Notes under the pieces: model-generated | What the model was told of the DNA's origin: nothing | What the model saw: only the letters and a program-made list of their open reading frames with translations | The model's database searches: none | From: Janthinobacterium sp. 64 | GTDB taxonomy: Bacteria; Pseudomonadota; Gammaproteobacteria; Burkholderiales; Burkholderiaceae_D | Assembly: GCF_002813325.1 (NCBI RefSeq) | Contig: NZ_PHUG01000001.1 | Span: forward strand, 5,945,386-6,009,385 | Length of the DNA: 64,000 nucleotides | Direction: 5' to 3' | Translations under genes and position numbers: made by a program | Shown: positions 8,620-17,100 of the stretch, piece after piece | Position numbering within the stretch: the stretch's first letter is position 1 | How the letters are laid out: each line of letters starts with the position of its first letter

Positions 8620-9582
8620 ATGCAAACGCCATTCATCAAGGAAGACCTCTCCGCCTGGCAGCACGAACACGTCTTTGGCGCGGCCAGCGACAAGGCGGAA
8701 CGCCGCGCGCGCATCGTCATGTGGATCACGCTGGCCACGATGGTGCTGGAAATCGCCGCCGGCTGGTGGTACAACTCCATGGCCCTGCTGGCCGATGGCT
8801 GGCATATGAGTTCGCACGCGCTGGCCATCGGCCTGGCCGCGTTTGCGTATGCGGCCGCGCGCCGCTATGCGCGCGATTCCCGCTTTGCCTTCGGCACGTG
8901 GAAGATCGAGGTACTGGCCGGCTACACGAGCGCCATCCTGCTGCTGGGCGTGGCCGCACTGATGGTGTTCGCATCGCTGGAGCGCCTGTTCTCGCCGCAG
9001 CCCATCCACTATCCGCAGGCGATGGCGGTGGCGGCTTTCGGCCTGGCCGTCAACCTCGTATGCGCGCTGATCCTTGGCGGCCACCACGACCACGACCATC
9101 ATCATGGCCACGAGCATCACGACCATCATGATCACCACGGCCATGGCGAAGACCTGAACATGAAAGCCGCGTACCTCCACGTGCTGGCCGATGCCGCCAC
9201 GTCCGTGCTGGCCATCGTCGCGCTGGGCGGCGCGTGGGCTTACGGCTGGCAGTGGCTCGATCCCGTGATGGGCATCGCGGGCGCCGTGCTGGTGGCCCTG
9301 TGGGCGAAAAAGCTGATGCAGGAAACGGGCAAGGTCTTGCTGGACCGCGAGATGGACCACCCCGTGGTCGATGAAATCCGCGAGGCCGTGGAGGTGGCAA
9401 GTGCCGGCGACACGCCGCGCATCGTCGACCTGCACGTGTGGCGAGTCGGCAAGCAGCTGTACTCGTGCGCCCTGTCCGTCGTCAGCCGCGACCCCGCGCT
9501 GACAGGCGCCGAGCTGCGCGCGCGCATCGGCATCCACGAGGAAATCGTCCACAGCACCATCGAGATTATTCGCCGCCCTTGA
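8620..9582 (+). CDS. dmeF: CDF-family Co(II)/Ni(II) efflux transporter DmeF
   Basis: A cation diffusion facilitator exporting divalent metal in exchange for protons, in the inner membrane. Six membrane segments are evident, with ALLADGWHMSSHALAIG carrying metal-site Asp and His in TM2 and HVLADAATSVLAIVAL in TM5. A very His-rich cytoplasmic loop (about residues 151-175, GHHDHDHHHGHEHHDHHDHH) separates TM4 and TM5 and is typical of DmeF. The C-terminal cytoplasmic domain includes RIVDLHVWRVG. AAGGAG precedes the start. Pairing with an RcnR-type repressor supports cobalt/nickel rather than zinc. Confidence 0.92.
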   Translation: MQTPFIKEDLSAWQHEHVFGAASDKAERRARIVMWITLATMVLEIAAGWWYNSMALLADGWHMSSHALAIGLAAFAYAAARRYARDSRFAFGTWKIEVLAGYTSAILLLGVAALMVFASLERLFSPQPIHYPQAMAVAAFGLAVNLVCALILGGHHDHDHHHGHEHHDHHDHHGHGEDLNMKAAYLHVLADAATSVLAIVALGGAWAYGWQWLDPVMGIAGAVLVALWAKKLMQETGKVLLDREMDHPVVDEIREAVEVASAGDTPRIVDLHVWRVGKQLYSCALSVVSRDPALTGAELRARIGIHEEIVHSTIEIIRRP

Positions 9583-9672
9583 CAATGATGGTGAAAAAGC
9601 ACGCTGATGCGGGGCGTAGGCAGTATAATGTCGGCTTTTACAGCACGCGCTGTTCACCAGACAGAGAAAAAA

Positions 9673-10014
9673 ATGAGCACATTACCACCATGCCCGCAAT
9701 GCAAATCCGAATTCACGTACGAAGACGGCAGCCAGTTGATCTGCCCTGAATGCGCGCATGAATGGTCGGCCACGGCTGGCGAAGCGGTCGAAGAGGGCGC
9801 CAAGGTGTACCGCGATTCGGCCGGCAATATCCTGCAGGACGGCGACACCGTCAGCGTCATCAAGGACTTGAAATTGAAGGGCGGCGGCGGTGTCGTCAAA
9901 ATGGGCACCAAGGTCAAGAACATCCGCCTGGTCGACAGCGACCATGATATCGACTGCAAGATCGACGGCTTCGGCTCCATGAGCCTGAAAACGGAGTTCG
10001 TCAAGAAGGTCTAA
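9673..10014 (+). CDS. yjdM: YjdM/PhnA zinc-ribbon family protein
   Basis: A 113-residue protein with an N-terminal zinc ribbon (CPQC near residue 7 and CPEC near residue 29) followed by the conserved PhnA domain, including [19 protein letters not shown] and [20 protein letters not shown]. The E. coli homolog sits near the phosphonate genes but is not itself a C-P lyase component, and its role is unclear. The ATG at 9673 is preferred over 9607 because the zinc ribbon starts there and upstream residues have no family character. A strong terminator follows. Confidence 0.9.
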   Translation: MSTLPPCPQCKSEFTYEDGSQLICPECAHEWSATAGEAVEEGAKVYRDSAGNILQDGDTVSVIKDLKLKGGGGVVKMGTKVKNIRLVDSDHDIDCKIDGFGSMSLKTEFVKKV

Positions 10015-10031
10015 CGCTTTTACCCCTAACA

Positions 10032-10067
10032 CGGCGCGCTGGCTTCATTCCTGCGCGCCGTTTTTTT
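10032..10067 (+). terminator. Rho-independent terminator after yjdM
   Basis: CGGCGCGC (10032-10039) pairs with GCGCGCCG (10053-10060), and seven T follow. It isolates yjdM from the RlmN-like gene that starts 12 bases later. Confidence 0.88.
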
Positions 10068-10078
10068 ATTCAGACGCC

Positions 10079-11113
10079 ATGCAAATCGATACCATCCGCC
10101 AGCGCCTGCGCGCCTTGGGCGCCAAGCCCCTGCACGAACAGCGCGTGCTGCGCGACTGGATCCAGGGCCAGCCGCACGACCAGGGCCGGCGCCGCGCCGA
10201 GGATTTTTTGCCGCTGCCCGTGCGCGTGGCCTTGCCCGCGTTCGACCTGGAATTGCAAGGCATGCTGAAACTGCTCAGCACCCATCCGGGCGCGGACGGT
10301 TCCGCGCGCCTGCTGGTGGGACTGCACGATGGCCAGACGGTGGAAAGCGTGCTGCTGCCGCGCGACGGTTTGTGCGTATCGAGCCAGGTCGGCTGCGCCG
10401 TGGGCTGCCAGTTCTGCATGACGGGCCGCGACGGCTTGATCCGGCAAGTCACCAGCGGCGAGATCGTCGCGCAGGTGGTACTGGCGCGCACCATGCGTCC
10501 CGTGAAAAAAGTCGTCTTCATGGGCATGGGCGAGCCGGCGCATAACCTGAACAATGTGATGGAAGCGATCGAATTGCTGGGCACCGAGGGCAATATCGGC
10601 CACAAGAACCTCGTGTTTTCCACCGTGGGCGACCCGCGCGCCTTCGAGCGCCTGCCGCAAGGCAGGGTCAAGCCGGCGCTGGCGCTGTCTTTGCATACCA
10701 CCAAACCGGCGCTGCGCGAACAGCTGCTGCCGCGCGCGCCCAAGCTCACTCCGCGCGAACTGGTGGACTTTGGCGAGTCATATGCGCGCCTGACCGGCTA
10801 CCCGGTGCAGTATCAATGGACCCTGATGGAAGGCGTCAACGACGGTGACGATGAGATGGACGGCATCGTCGCGCTCTTGCAGGGCAAGTACGCGGTGCTG
10901 AACATGATCCCGTATAACACCATCGCCGACTTGCCGTTCAAGCGTCCCAGCTGGGAAAAGGCGCGCGCCATTGCCGCCGCGCTGCACGAACGCGGCGTGC
11001 TGACCAAGCTGCGCGATTCGGCCGGGCAGGACGTGGAAGGCGGCTGCGGGCAGTTAAGGGCGCGCGAAGCGAAGGGCAAGGTCATTCCCATCCGCGCCAG
11101 CGTGGCGGCGTAG
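10079..11113 (+). CDS. RlmN/Cfr-family radical SAM RNA methyltransferase, paralog
   Basis: A radical SAM protein of the family that methylates C2 of adenosine in 23S rRNA and some tRNAs. The cluster motif is CAVGCQFC (Cys106, 110, 113). The second mechanistic cysteine lies in GGCGQLRA (about Cys323). SAM-site residues occur in FMGMGEPAHNLNNV and LALSLHT. It is 344 residues, shorter at the N-terminus than canonical RlmN (about 380), and its neighbours are not those of the usual betaproteobacterial rlmN. I therefore treat it as a paralog whose RNA target is unknown. The stop codon lies in a dispersed palindromic repeat. Confidence 0.85.
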   Translation: MQIDTIRQRLRALGAKPLHEQRVLRDWIQGQPHDQGRRRAEDFLPLPVRVALPAFDLELQGMLKLLSTHPGADGSARLLVGLHDGQTVESVLLPRDGLCVSSQVGCAVGCQFCMTGRDGLIRQVTSGEIVAQVVLARTMRPVKKVVFMGMGEPAHNLNNVMEAIELLGTEGNIGHKNLVFSTVGDPRAFERLPQGRVKPALALSLHTTKPALREQLLPRAPKLTPRELVDFGESYARLTGYPVQYQWTLMEGVNDGDDEMDGIVALLQGKYAVLNMIPYNTIADLPFKRPSWEKARAIAAALHERGVLTKLRDSAGQDVEGGCGQLRAREAKGKVIPIRASVAA

Positions 11114-11196
11114 GTCGGATTAGCGTAGCGTAATCCGACATTCGCACATACGCCAAGAATGGTGTCGGATTACGCGGTGCCCGCTAATCCGACCTA
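11111..11196. repeat. Palindromic repeat, GTCGGATTA family, full copy 1
   Basis: TAGGTCGGATTAG at 11111-11123 is the exact inverse of 11184-11196, and inside lie a second inverted pair (AATCCGACA near 11132 and TGTCGGATT near 11163). The whole folds as a large hairpin. The same end sequences recur at 56563-56649 and, as one half only, at 43863-43875. The repeat supplies the TAG stop of the preceding gene. Confidence 0.85.
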
Positions 11197-11202
11197 CTCG
11201 GC

Positions 11203-11607
11203 TCACACCCCACCGAGCAAATCGTTTTCATTCAATATCGCAAACGCGATCTCGGGATGCGCGGCCAGGCAGCGGCGCACGGCGGCGGGAATGGCGGCGC
11301 GCGTCTTGCGGCACAGGCCGGGACGCTCCAGCAGGCGGATCTGGAAGCCGCGCACGGTGCGCACTTCGCCGCTGCCTGGCGCGATCTGCAATTGCACGCC
11401 GAGGTTTTTCTGCAGCAGCAGTTGCAGTTTCCGCAGCTGGGCAAGGGTGGCGATGCCTTCGATGTGCGCCAGTAAACGCTTTTCTTCCGTCAGGTTCAGG
11501 CGCAGGATGGACAGGTCCGCCTGCGGATCGTCGAGCAGGCGCTCGCGCTCGCAGTCGCACAGCTGCGGCGGGCACTCCTTGCGGACTTCAAAGTCGACGA
11601 TACGCAT
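11203..11607 (-). CDS. Small protein of unknown function
   Basis: I do not recognise this 134-residue protein. It starts MRIVDFEVRKECPPQLCDCERERLL, has a predominantly helical and basic middle (KRLLAHIEGIATLAQLRKL), and contains four cysteines, three of them clustered near residues 12-19 (ECPPQLCDC) in a pattern that could hold a metal. Codon use and GC3 resemble the neighbours, which supports a real gene. It is convergent with the RlmN-like gene. Confidence 0.6.
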   Translation of the reverse strand: MRIVDFEVRKECPPQLCDCERERLLDDPQADLSILRLNLTEEKRLLAHIEGIATLAQLRKLQLLLQKNLGVQLQIAPGSGEVRTVRGFQIRLLERPGLCRKTRAAIPAAVRRCLAAHPEIAFAILNENDLLGGV

Positions 11608-11828
11608 GTGCGGCTTCCAATGGCGATCCCGGATGAGTCAAGTATCGTCCGCCACCTGGCGCATGTCAATCGGCGCAGGCTGACGATCGGACGCCAAGGA
11701 GTCTGCCCTTGCTCGTCGCTGTGCTGGTGATGGTTTTGCTGCCGCATGACGCGGCCTTGACCGCGTGTCTTGGCGCGCGTGCCGCCCTGTGTTGTAATGG
11801 TGCTCATCCCATTTGAATACGCAAGGCC

Positions 11829-12506
11829 ATGAGAACCCGCATCAAGATTTGCTGCATCGCTTCCATCGACGAAGCGCAACTGGCGATTGCCGCCGGCGCC
11901 GACGCGCTGGGCCTGGTGGCGGCCATGCCGTCCGGCCCCGGCCCCATTCCCGACGCGCGCATCGCGCAGATCGCCGCCTGGACGCCGCCGCCCGTGGCCA
12001 CCTTCCTGCTGACGTCCGAGACGACGGCGCAAGCCATCGCCGAACACGTGCGCGCCACGCAACCGTCGACCGTGCAGATCGTCGGCCATATCGACCCCGG
12101 CGAAGTCGAGAAACTGGCGCGCTTGCTGCCGCATGTGCGGCGCGTGCAGGTGATCCACGTGGAAGGGCCCGAGGCTTTGGCGCTGATTCCCGCCTACGCG
12201 CCCCACGTGCATGCGTTTCTGCTCGATTCGGGCCGCCCCGGCGCGGCGGTGCCGGAACTGGGCGGCACGGGCCGCACGCACGACTGGTCCGTCAGTGCGC
12301 GCTTCGTGCGCGCCAGCCCCCGTCCCGTGTTCCTCGCCGGTGGGCTGGACGACACCAACGTTGCCGACGCGCTGCGCCAGGTGCGCCCCTATGGCATCGA
12401 CCTGTGTTCGCGCGTGCGCACGGATGGCCAGCTCGATGTCATGAAGCTGGCCTTGCTGATGGCGGCCGTGCGCGACGTCGATGCGGCGCTGTATGCGGAA
12501 GGCTAG
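11829..12506 (+). CDS. Phosphoribosylanthranilate isomerase-like (TrpF family) protein
   Basis: A TIM-barrel protein of the TrpF family. The family's catalytic cysteine is retained in RIKICCIAS (Cys8) and the catalytic aspartate in FLLDSGRPG (Asp133). The phosphate-binding loops are recognisable as ELGGTGRTHDW and VFLAGGLDDTNVADAL. TrpF isomerises N-(5-phosphoribosyl)anthranilate in tryptophan synthesis. No trp genes adjoin, and the N-terminal CC and VAAMPSGPGPI segments depart from the usual CGLT and VFYPKSPR. It may be a paralog acting on a related sugar phosphate. It overlaps the convergent LysR gene by four bases. Confidence 0.8.
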   Translation: MRTRIKICCIASIDEAQLAIAAGADALGLVAAMPSGPGPIPDARIAQIAAWTPPPVATFLLTSETTAQAIAEHVRATQPSTVQIVGHIDPGEVEKLARLLPHVRRVQVIHVEGPEALALIPAYAPHVHAFLLDSGRPGAAVPELGGTGRTHDWSVSARFVRASPRPVFLAGGLDDTNVADALRQVRPYGIDLCSRVRTDGQLDVMKLALLMAAVRDVDAALYAEG

Positions 12507-13399
12507 AGTGTATTCATCTCGCGCACGAACGCTTCCGTAAACGCGGCCACCATGCCGCCCGCCGCACGCGGCGAGATCAGTCCCACGACGGAATGCGACT
12601 CCTCGTCGGGCAGCGCAATAAAACGCACGCCGGGCGGCGCCACCAGGCGCATGCTGTCGGGGACGATGGCGATGCCCATGTTGGCCTCGATCAGGTTCAG
12701 CTGCGAGGTCTTGCGCGACAGGGCGCGCGCCGCTTTCGGAAAAAAGCCCTGCGCCAGGCACAGGCCCGCCACCAGGTAACTGAGGCCACCCCGGTCCTTG
12801 TGCGGGATCGAGACGAACGCTTCGTCGCGCAGGGCGGCTATCGTCGTGCGCTCCAGCGAGGCCAGCGGCGAGGCCGATGACACGGCCACCACCAGCTTTT
12901 CCGCAAACAGTTCGCGCACGACGATGTTGGCATGCTTGCGCAAGGTGGGCAGGCGCACGAGGCCCAGGTCGGCGCGGCCTTCCTCGATATCGGCAGCCTG
13001 GTTTTCCGACGATCCCTTCGATACGTCCAGCGTCACACCGGGGAACTGCGCCAGCAGGCGGTTCAGCACGGCGCCGATGGCAGGCGTGAGGGTGACGGAG
13101 CTTGAATGGAGCAGGCGGATGATGCCTTGCGCCCCTTGTCCCACGTGGCGCGTCTGGCGCACGGTTTCCTCGATGTCATCGAGGATGCGCCTGGCCCGTT
13201 CATAAAAAACTTGTCCTGCGGGCGTCAGTTCGATATGGCGCGCGTCGCGCGTCAGCAGCAGCGCTTGCACCTCGGCTTCCAGCTCCTTGATCTGCCGGCT
13301 CAGGGCCGACTGTGCGATGTACAGCTTTTCCGCCGCGCGCGAATAGCTGCCCGCATCGACGACTTCAACAAAGTAGCGGAACTGTCTGATGGAAATCAA
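12503..13399 (-). CDS. LysR-family transcriptional regulator
   Basis: A 298-residue regulator. The N-terminal winged helix (FVEVVDAGSYSRAAEKLY and AQSALSRQIKELE) is followed by the substrate-binding domain with IRLLHSSSVTLTPAIGAVL and the effector-pocket region. The start is a TTG at 13399: no ATG lies upstream in frame, and AAAAGG stands 7 bases before the TTG. LysR regulators usually control a divergent neighbour. Here the divergent side holds only a short open frame, so the target is not clear. The pattern of the effector domain resembles the NAC/CynR type, but the effector cannot be named. Confidence 0.9.
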   Translation of the reverse strand: MISIRQFRYFVEVVDAGSYSRAAEKLYIAQSALSRQIKELEAEVQALLLTRDARHIELTPAGQVFYERARRILDDIEETVRQTRHVGQGAQGIIRLLHSSSVTLTPAIGAVLNRLLAQFPGVTLDVSKGSSENQAADIEEGRADLGLVRLPTLRKHANIVVRELFAEKLVVAVSSASPLASLERTTIAALRDEAFVSIPHKDRGGLSYLVAGLCLAQGFFPKAARALSRKTSQLNLIEANMGIAIVPDSMRLVAPPGVRFIALPDEESHSVVGLISPRAAGGMVAAFTEAFVREMNTL

Positions 13400-13502
13400 T
13401 CGTATGCCTTTTCGAGATCGGAGACTGCCGGATTTGATATTGGCCCGGCCCCGCCGTTCGCGTTACAGTGGCCTGGTCTGCTGTCACTGCAAAGGAATGG
13501 CC

Positions 13503-13601
13503 ATGCTGGAATTGATCGGGGTGCTGGGACTGCTCGTCAGTATTATCGCAAAACTGATTTTCGTCCAGATTGGCGGTAGCGGCAAAGGGAAAGAAGATTA
13601 A
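13503..13601 (+). CDS. Possible 32-residue membrane miniprotein
   Basis: An ATG at 13503 follows AAAGGA with a 6-base spacing and opens a short frame of 32 residues. The first 21 residues (LIGVLGLLVSIIAKLIFV) would span a membrane once, and the tail (GGSGKGKED) is polar. It lies between the divergent LysR gene and the convergent phosphopantetheinyl transferase gene. Single-pass miniproteins of this form are common, but only translation evidence would confirm it. Confidence 0.35.
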   Translation: MLELIGVLGLLVSIIAKLIFVQIGGSGKGKED

Positions 13602-14125
13602 TATGCCAGGGTCGCGACGTACGGTGCAGGCAAGGGCAGCGCATGCGAGCGGCAAGCCGGTGCTGCCCCCTCCCACTCCGCCAATTGTAAACCCGCGCAC
13701 TTGAGCGCCGCCTCGCGCGCCGTCCACGCCTGCGCCAGCGCCAAGGGGCGCTGATCGGCGGGGCAGGCGCTCAGTGCTTCGGCCACCTGCGGCCCCAGAT
13801 AATCGCGCGCCAGATGGAACCAGTCGGGGATGTCCTGCACCCGCATCACGTCGATGCCAACGGCGCCATGCAGGTGGACTGCAGCCAGCGAGATGCCCTC
13901 GTCATGGCTGAGCGACAGGCCCGCGACGCCGCCGGCCAGCAGCAAGCGGGGAGAAGAACCCGGCGTCGACTCCACTGAAATCGCCTCGATGTCCAGGTTT
14001 TGCCACTGCGCCGCCGCTTCGCACACGGCCTGGCGCAGGCGCGCGCGCGCTTCCATGCGTGACGGCGGCGGCACAATGCCGATCGCCAGCACGCCGTCGC
14101 CCGCCCACAGCACGGTAAAATCCAT
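13598..14125 (-). CDS. 4'-phosphopantetheinyl transferase superfamily protein
   Basis: A 175-residue half-Sfp-like protein that would attach phosphopantetheine to a carrier-protein serine. The two magnesium motifs are visible: VGIDVMRV, and WTAREAALKCAG, which corresponds to W-x-x-K-E-A-x-x-K. The first motif has Met where GxDxE normally has Glu, so metal binding may differ. The start ATG overlaps the stop of the synthetase gene by one base (TGATG), which makes it a coupled partner and presumably the activator of that synthetase's carrier domain. Confidence 0.82.
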   Translation of the reverse strand: MDFTVLWAGDGVLAIGIVPPPSRMEARARLRQAVCEAAAQWQNLDIEAISVESTPGSSPRLLLAGGVAGLSLSHDEGISLAAVHLHGAVGIDVMRVQDIPDWFHLARDYLGPQVAEALSACPADQRPLALAQAWTAREAALKCAGLQLAEWEGAAPACRSHALPLPAPYVATLAY

Positions 14126-17100
14126 CAGCTACGCAAAGGTGCAGCCGGGCAGCCCGCCCAGTTGCTGCCGGCGGGGATGTGCTCACCCTTCATCACCAGG
14201 GTCAACGGACCCAGGCGCGCATTGTCGCCCACCCTGGCGCTGTACAGCACGGAGCTGCGCGGGCCCATGTAGACGCGCTGGCCGATCTCCACGTGGTCGA
14301 TCTTCATCACGCGGTCTTCGAACAAGTGCGTCTGCGGACAGGTAAGGGCGTTCAATTCGCTGTAGTCGCCGATGTGCACGCAGTCGAATTCCGTGATGTC
14401 GGTCGTGTCCATGTAGACGCCGCGGCCGATCTTGCAGCCCATCAGGCGGAAGGCCAGCGGCAGCCATGGCGTGCCGCGCAGGTAGCGCATGAAGTTGGGC
14501 ACGGCGATGCCTTCGTACAGATTGGTTACGCCTTCGGAAATCCACACGAACGGCGTCCACATGGGCGCCGCGTGCTTGCGGTAGCGTCCCAGCAGCAGCC
14601 ACTTGAACAGCACCACCACCAAAAAATTGCCGATGCCGTAGGCCAGGCCGGCAATGGCCAGATCGCCCACCACTTCGCCCCAGCGCCCGGCGCCCGCGAT
14701 CGGCATCACGTCCAGCACGAGGGTATAGCCGACGGCGATCACCACCGCGTGCGGCGCGACGATGCGGAATGCTTCGATCAGGCTGCGGCCCAGGCGGCGC
14801 AACAGCGATGGCTTGAAGGTCAGGTGCTCGGCAAAACCGCTGACCTGTTCGCGCGCGGGCAGGTGCATCGGGGGAGAGCCGAGCCAGGTATCGCCGCTGT
14901 GCATCTGCTCATTGCGCGGCGCATGCGTGTGCACGCCGATCAGCACGTGCTCGGGCAGCACGGTGCCGTCCGGGATATAGCTGCCGTTGCCGACAAAGCT
15001 GCGGTGCGAGATGACGGTGGGGCGCATGGTCATCCAGCCGCCGTCGATCTGCTCGTCGCCCAGCATGACGGCGTCGGCGATGAATGTGTCGTCGCCCAGG
15101 GTCAGCATGTCGGGCACCACGCCCAGCGCCGTGGAAATCTCGGCGCCCTTGCCGACCTTGGCGCCCAGCAGGCGGTACCAGTACGGCGCGTACACGGTGG
15201 CGTAAATGCCGTGCAGGACGTTCAGGCTCGATTCCTGGATATGGCTGACCAGCCACTTGGCGCAATAGATATTGCTGTGCACGGGCGAGCTGCCCGGCTT
15301 CAAGCGGGGCAGCGCGCCCCAGCGGATGGCAGCCGACAGCAGGGCGGTCAGTACGATCAGCACGGCGCTGGCGGGGAAGGCCAGCAGGAAGTAGCGGGCC
15401 AGCTGGGTCGTCACGTCGCGGCCCTGCAGCCATGGCATCATTTCGCGTTCGTCGAACCAGTCGATCAGCACGAAGCTGGGGAAGACGGGCATGAAGAACA
15501 GCACGGCGATGAGGACCATGCCGAAGCAGAAGAACAGGGTTTCGCCCGTCAGGCGCAGGCGCGAGACGGCGGGGCGCGGCGGCTGGCTGGCCCGGTCGTA
15601 GGGGCCGATGTCGCGCGCGGGCGAGCCAGTGTACACGCGCCCGTCCGGCACCGCCGCGCCATCGGCCAGCGCCGATTGACCTTCCAGGTGGCCGAAGGCG
15701 CCCACCTGGGTATTGCCTTCCAGGATCGCGTAAGAGCTGATGCAGGCATCGTTGCCGATGCGGATCTGGCCCAGCAACAAGCGGCCCCGTTCCACGCGGG
15801 CGTTTTCAAAGTTAACGGCATTGCCCACGCTGACGTTGTCGCCGATGGACAGCAGGTCGGGCGCGCGCAGGGTCATCGAGCCGATGACCACTTCCTTGCC
15901 CACTTTCGCGCCCAGCGCGCGCAGCCACCAGCTGTTCAGCGACGAGCCGCTGAGCAGGTAGGCGGGCGCCGATTCGACCAGGCGGTCGGCCAGCCACCAG
16001 CGGTAATACGTGACTCCCCACAGCGGATAGCTGCCCGGCTTCAAGCGTCCGGCGATCAGCCACTTGCCGGCAATCGCGATGGCAAATTCGGCCAGGGTCG
16101 CGAGTAAAAACACGCCGATGGAGGCGGCGATGGCGCGCGGCACGGTGTCTCCCGTGTCGCCCGTGAAGAAGTGGTAGGTGAAAAACGGCGCCATCCACTG
16201 CGCCATGCGCAGGGTGACGAGGCCCGGCACGGCCGCCGCCTGCGCCGCGCCGCACAGCCAGCGCTTCATGGCGGACGGCGGCGTCCAATCCGCTTCCGGC
16301 GTGGCCAGCGCGGGCGCTTCGTTCAGCACGGCGGCGATCTTGCCGATCTGGCGGTTCTGGTAAATGTCGCGCACCGTCATGTGGGCGTAGGCTGGATCGG
16401 CGCGCAGGGCGGACGCCAGGCGCGCGGCCAGGAAGGAGTGGCCACCGAGGTCACTGAAGAAGTCCAGCTGGCGCAAAATCGCCTGGCCGGGGAACAGCTT
16501 GGCCAGCGCCGCGAACAGGGCCGCTTCGGCCGGGGTTTCCGGTACGTCCGATTCCCCCGCCTCGCCAGCCGGCGGGGCGGACAGGGGCATGGCTTTCAAG
16601 GCTTTCCTGTCGATTTTTCCCGAGGTCAGGCGCGGCATCAGCGGCAGCAATTCAAAACGGCCCGGTACCATATACGGCGGCAAATGCAGGTTCAGGGCCG
16701 CGCGCAGGGTTTTCGCCGCCAGGGCCTCGTCGGGGGCATCGTCGCTGCCGACGATGTAGGCCACCAGCTGGTCGATGCCGTCATCCTTGCGCAGCAAGAC
16801 GGCCACCGTGCCCACGCCCGGTTGTTGCGCCAGCACGGCTTCGATTTCGCCCAGTTCCACGCGAAAGCCGCGGATTTTCACCTGGTCGTCGGCGCGGCCC
16901 AGGCACAGCACCTGGCCGTCCGCATCGATGCGGGCCAGGTCGCCCGTGCGGTACAGGCGTGCGTCGTCGGGCCCCGTGCTCCAGGGATTGGGCAGGAATT
17001 TTTCCACAGTCAGGTCGGGGCGGCCCAGATAGCCCTCGGCCAGGCCGGGGCCGATGATGCACAGCTCGCCCGTCTCGCCGCGCGGCAGCAGAACCAGAGG

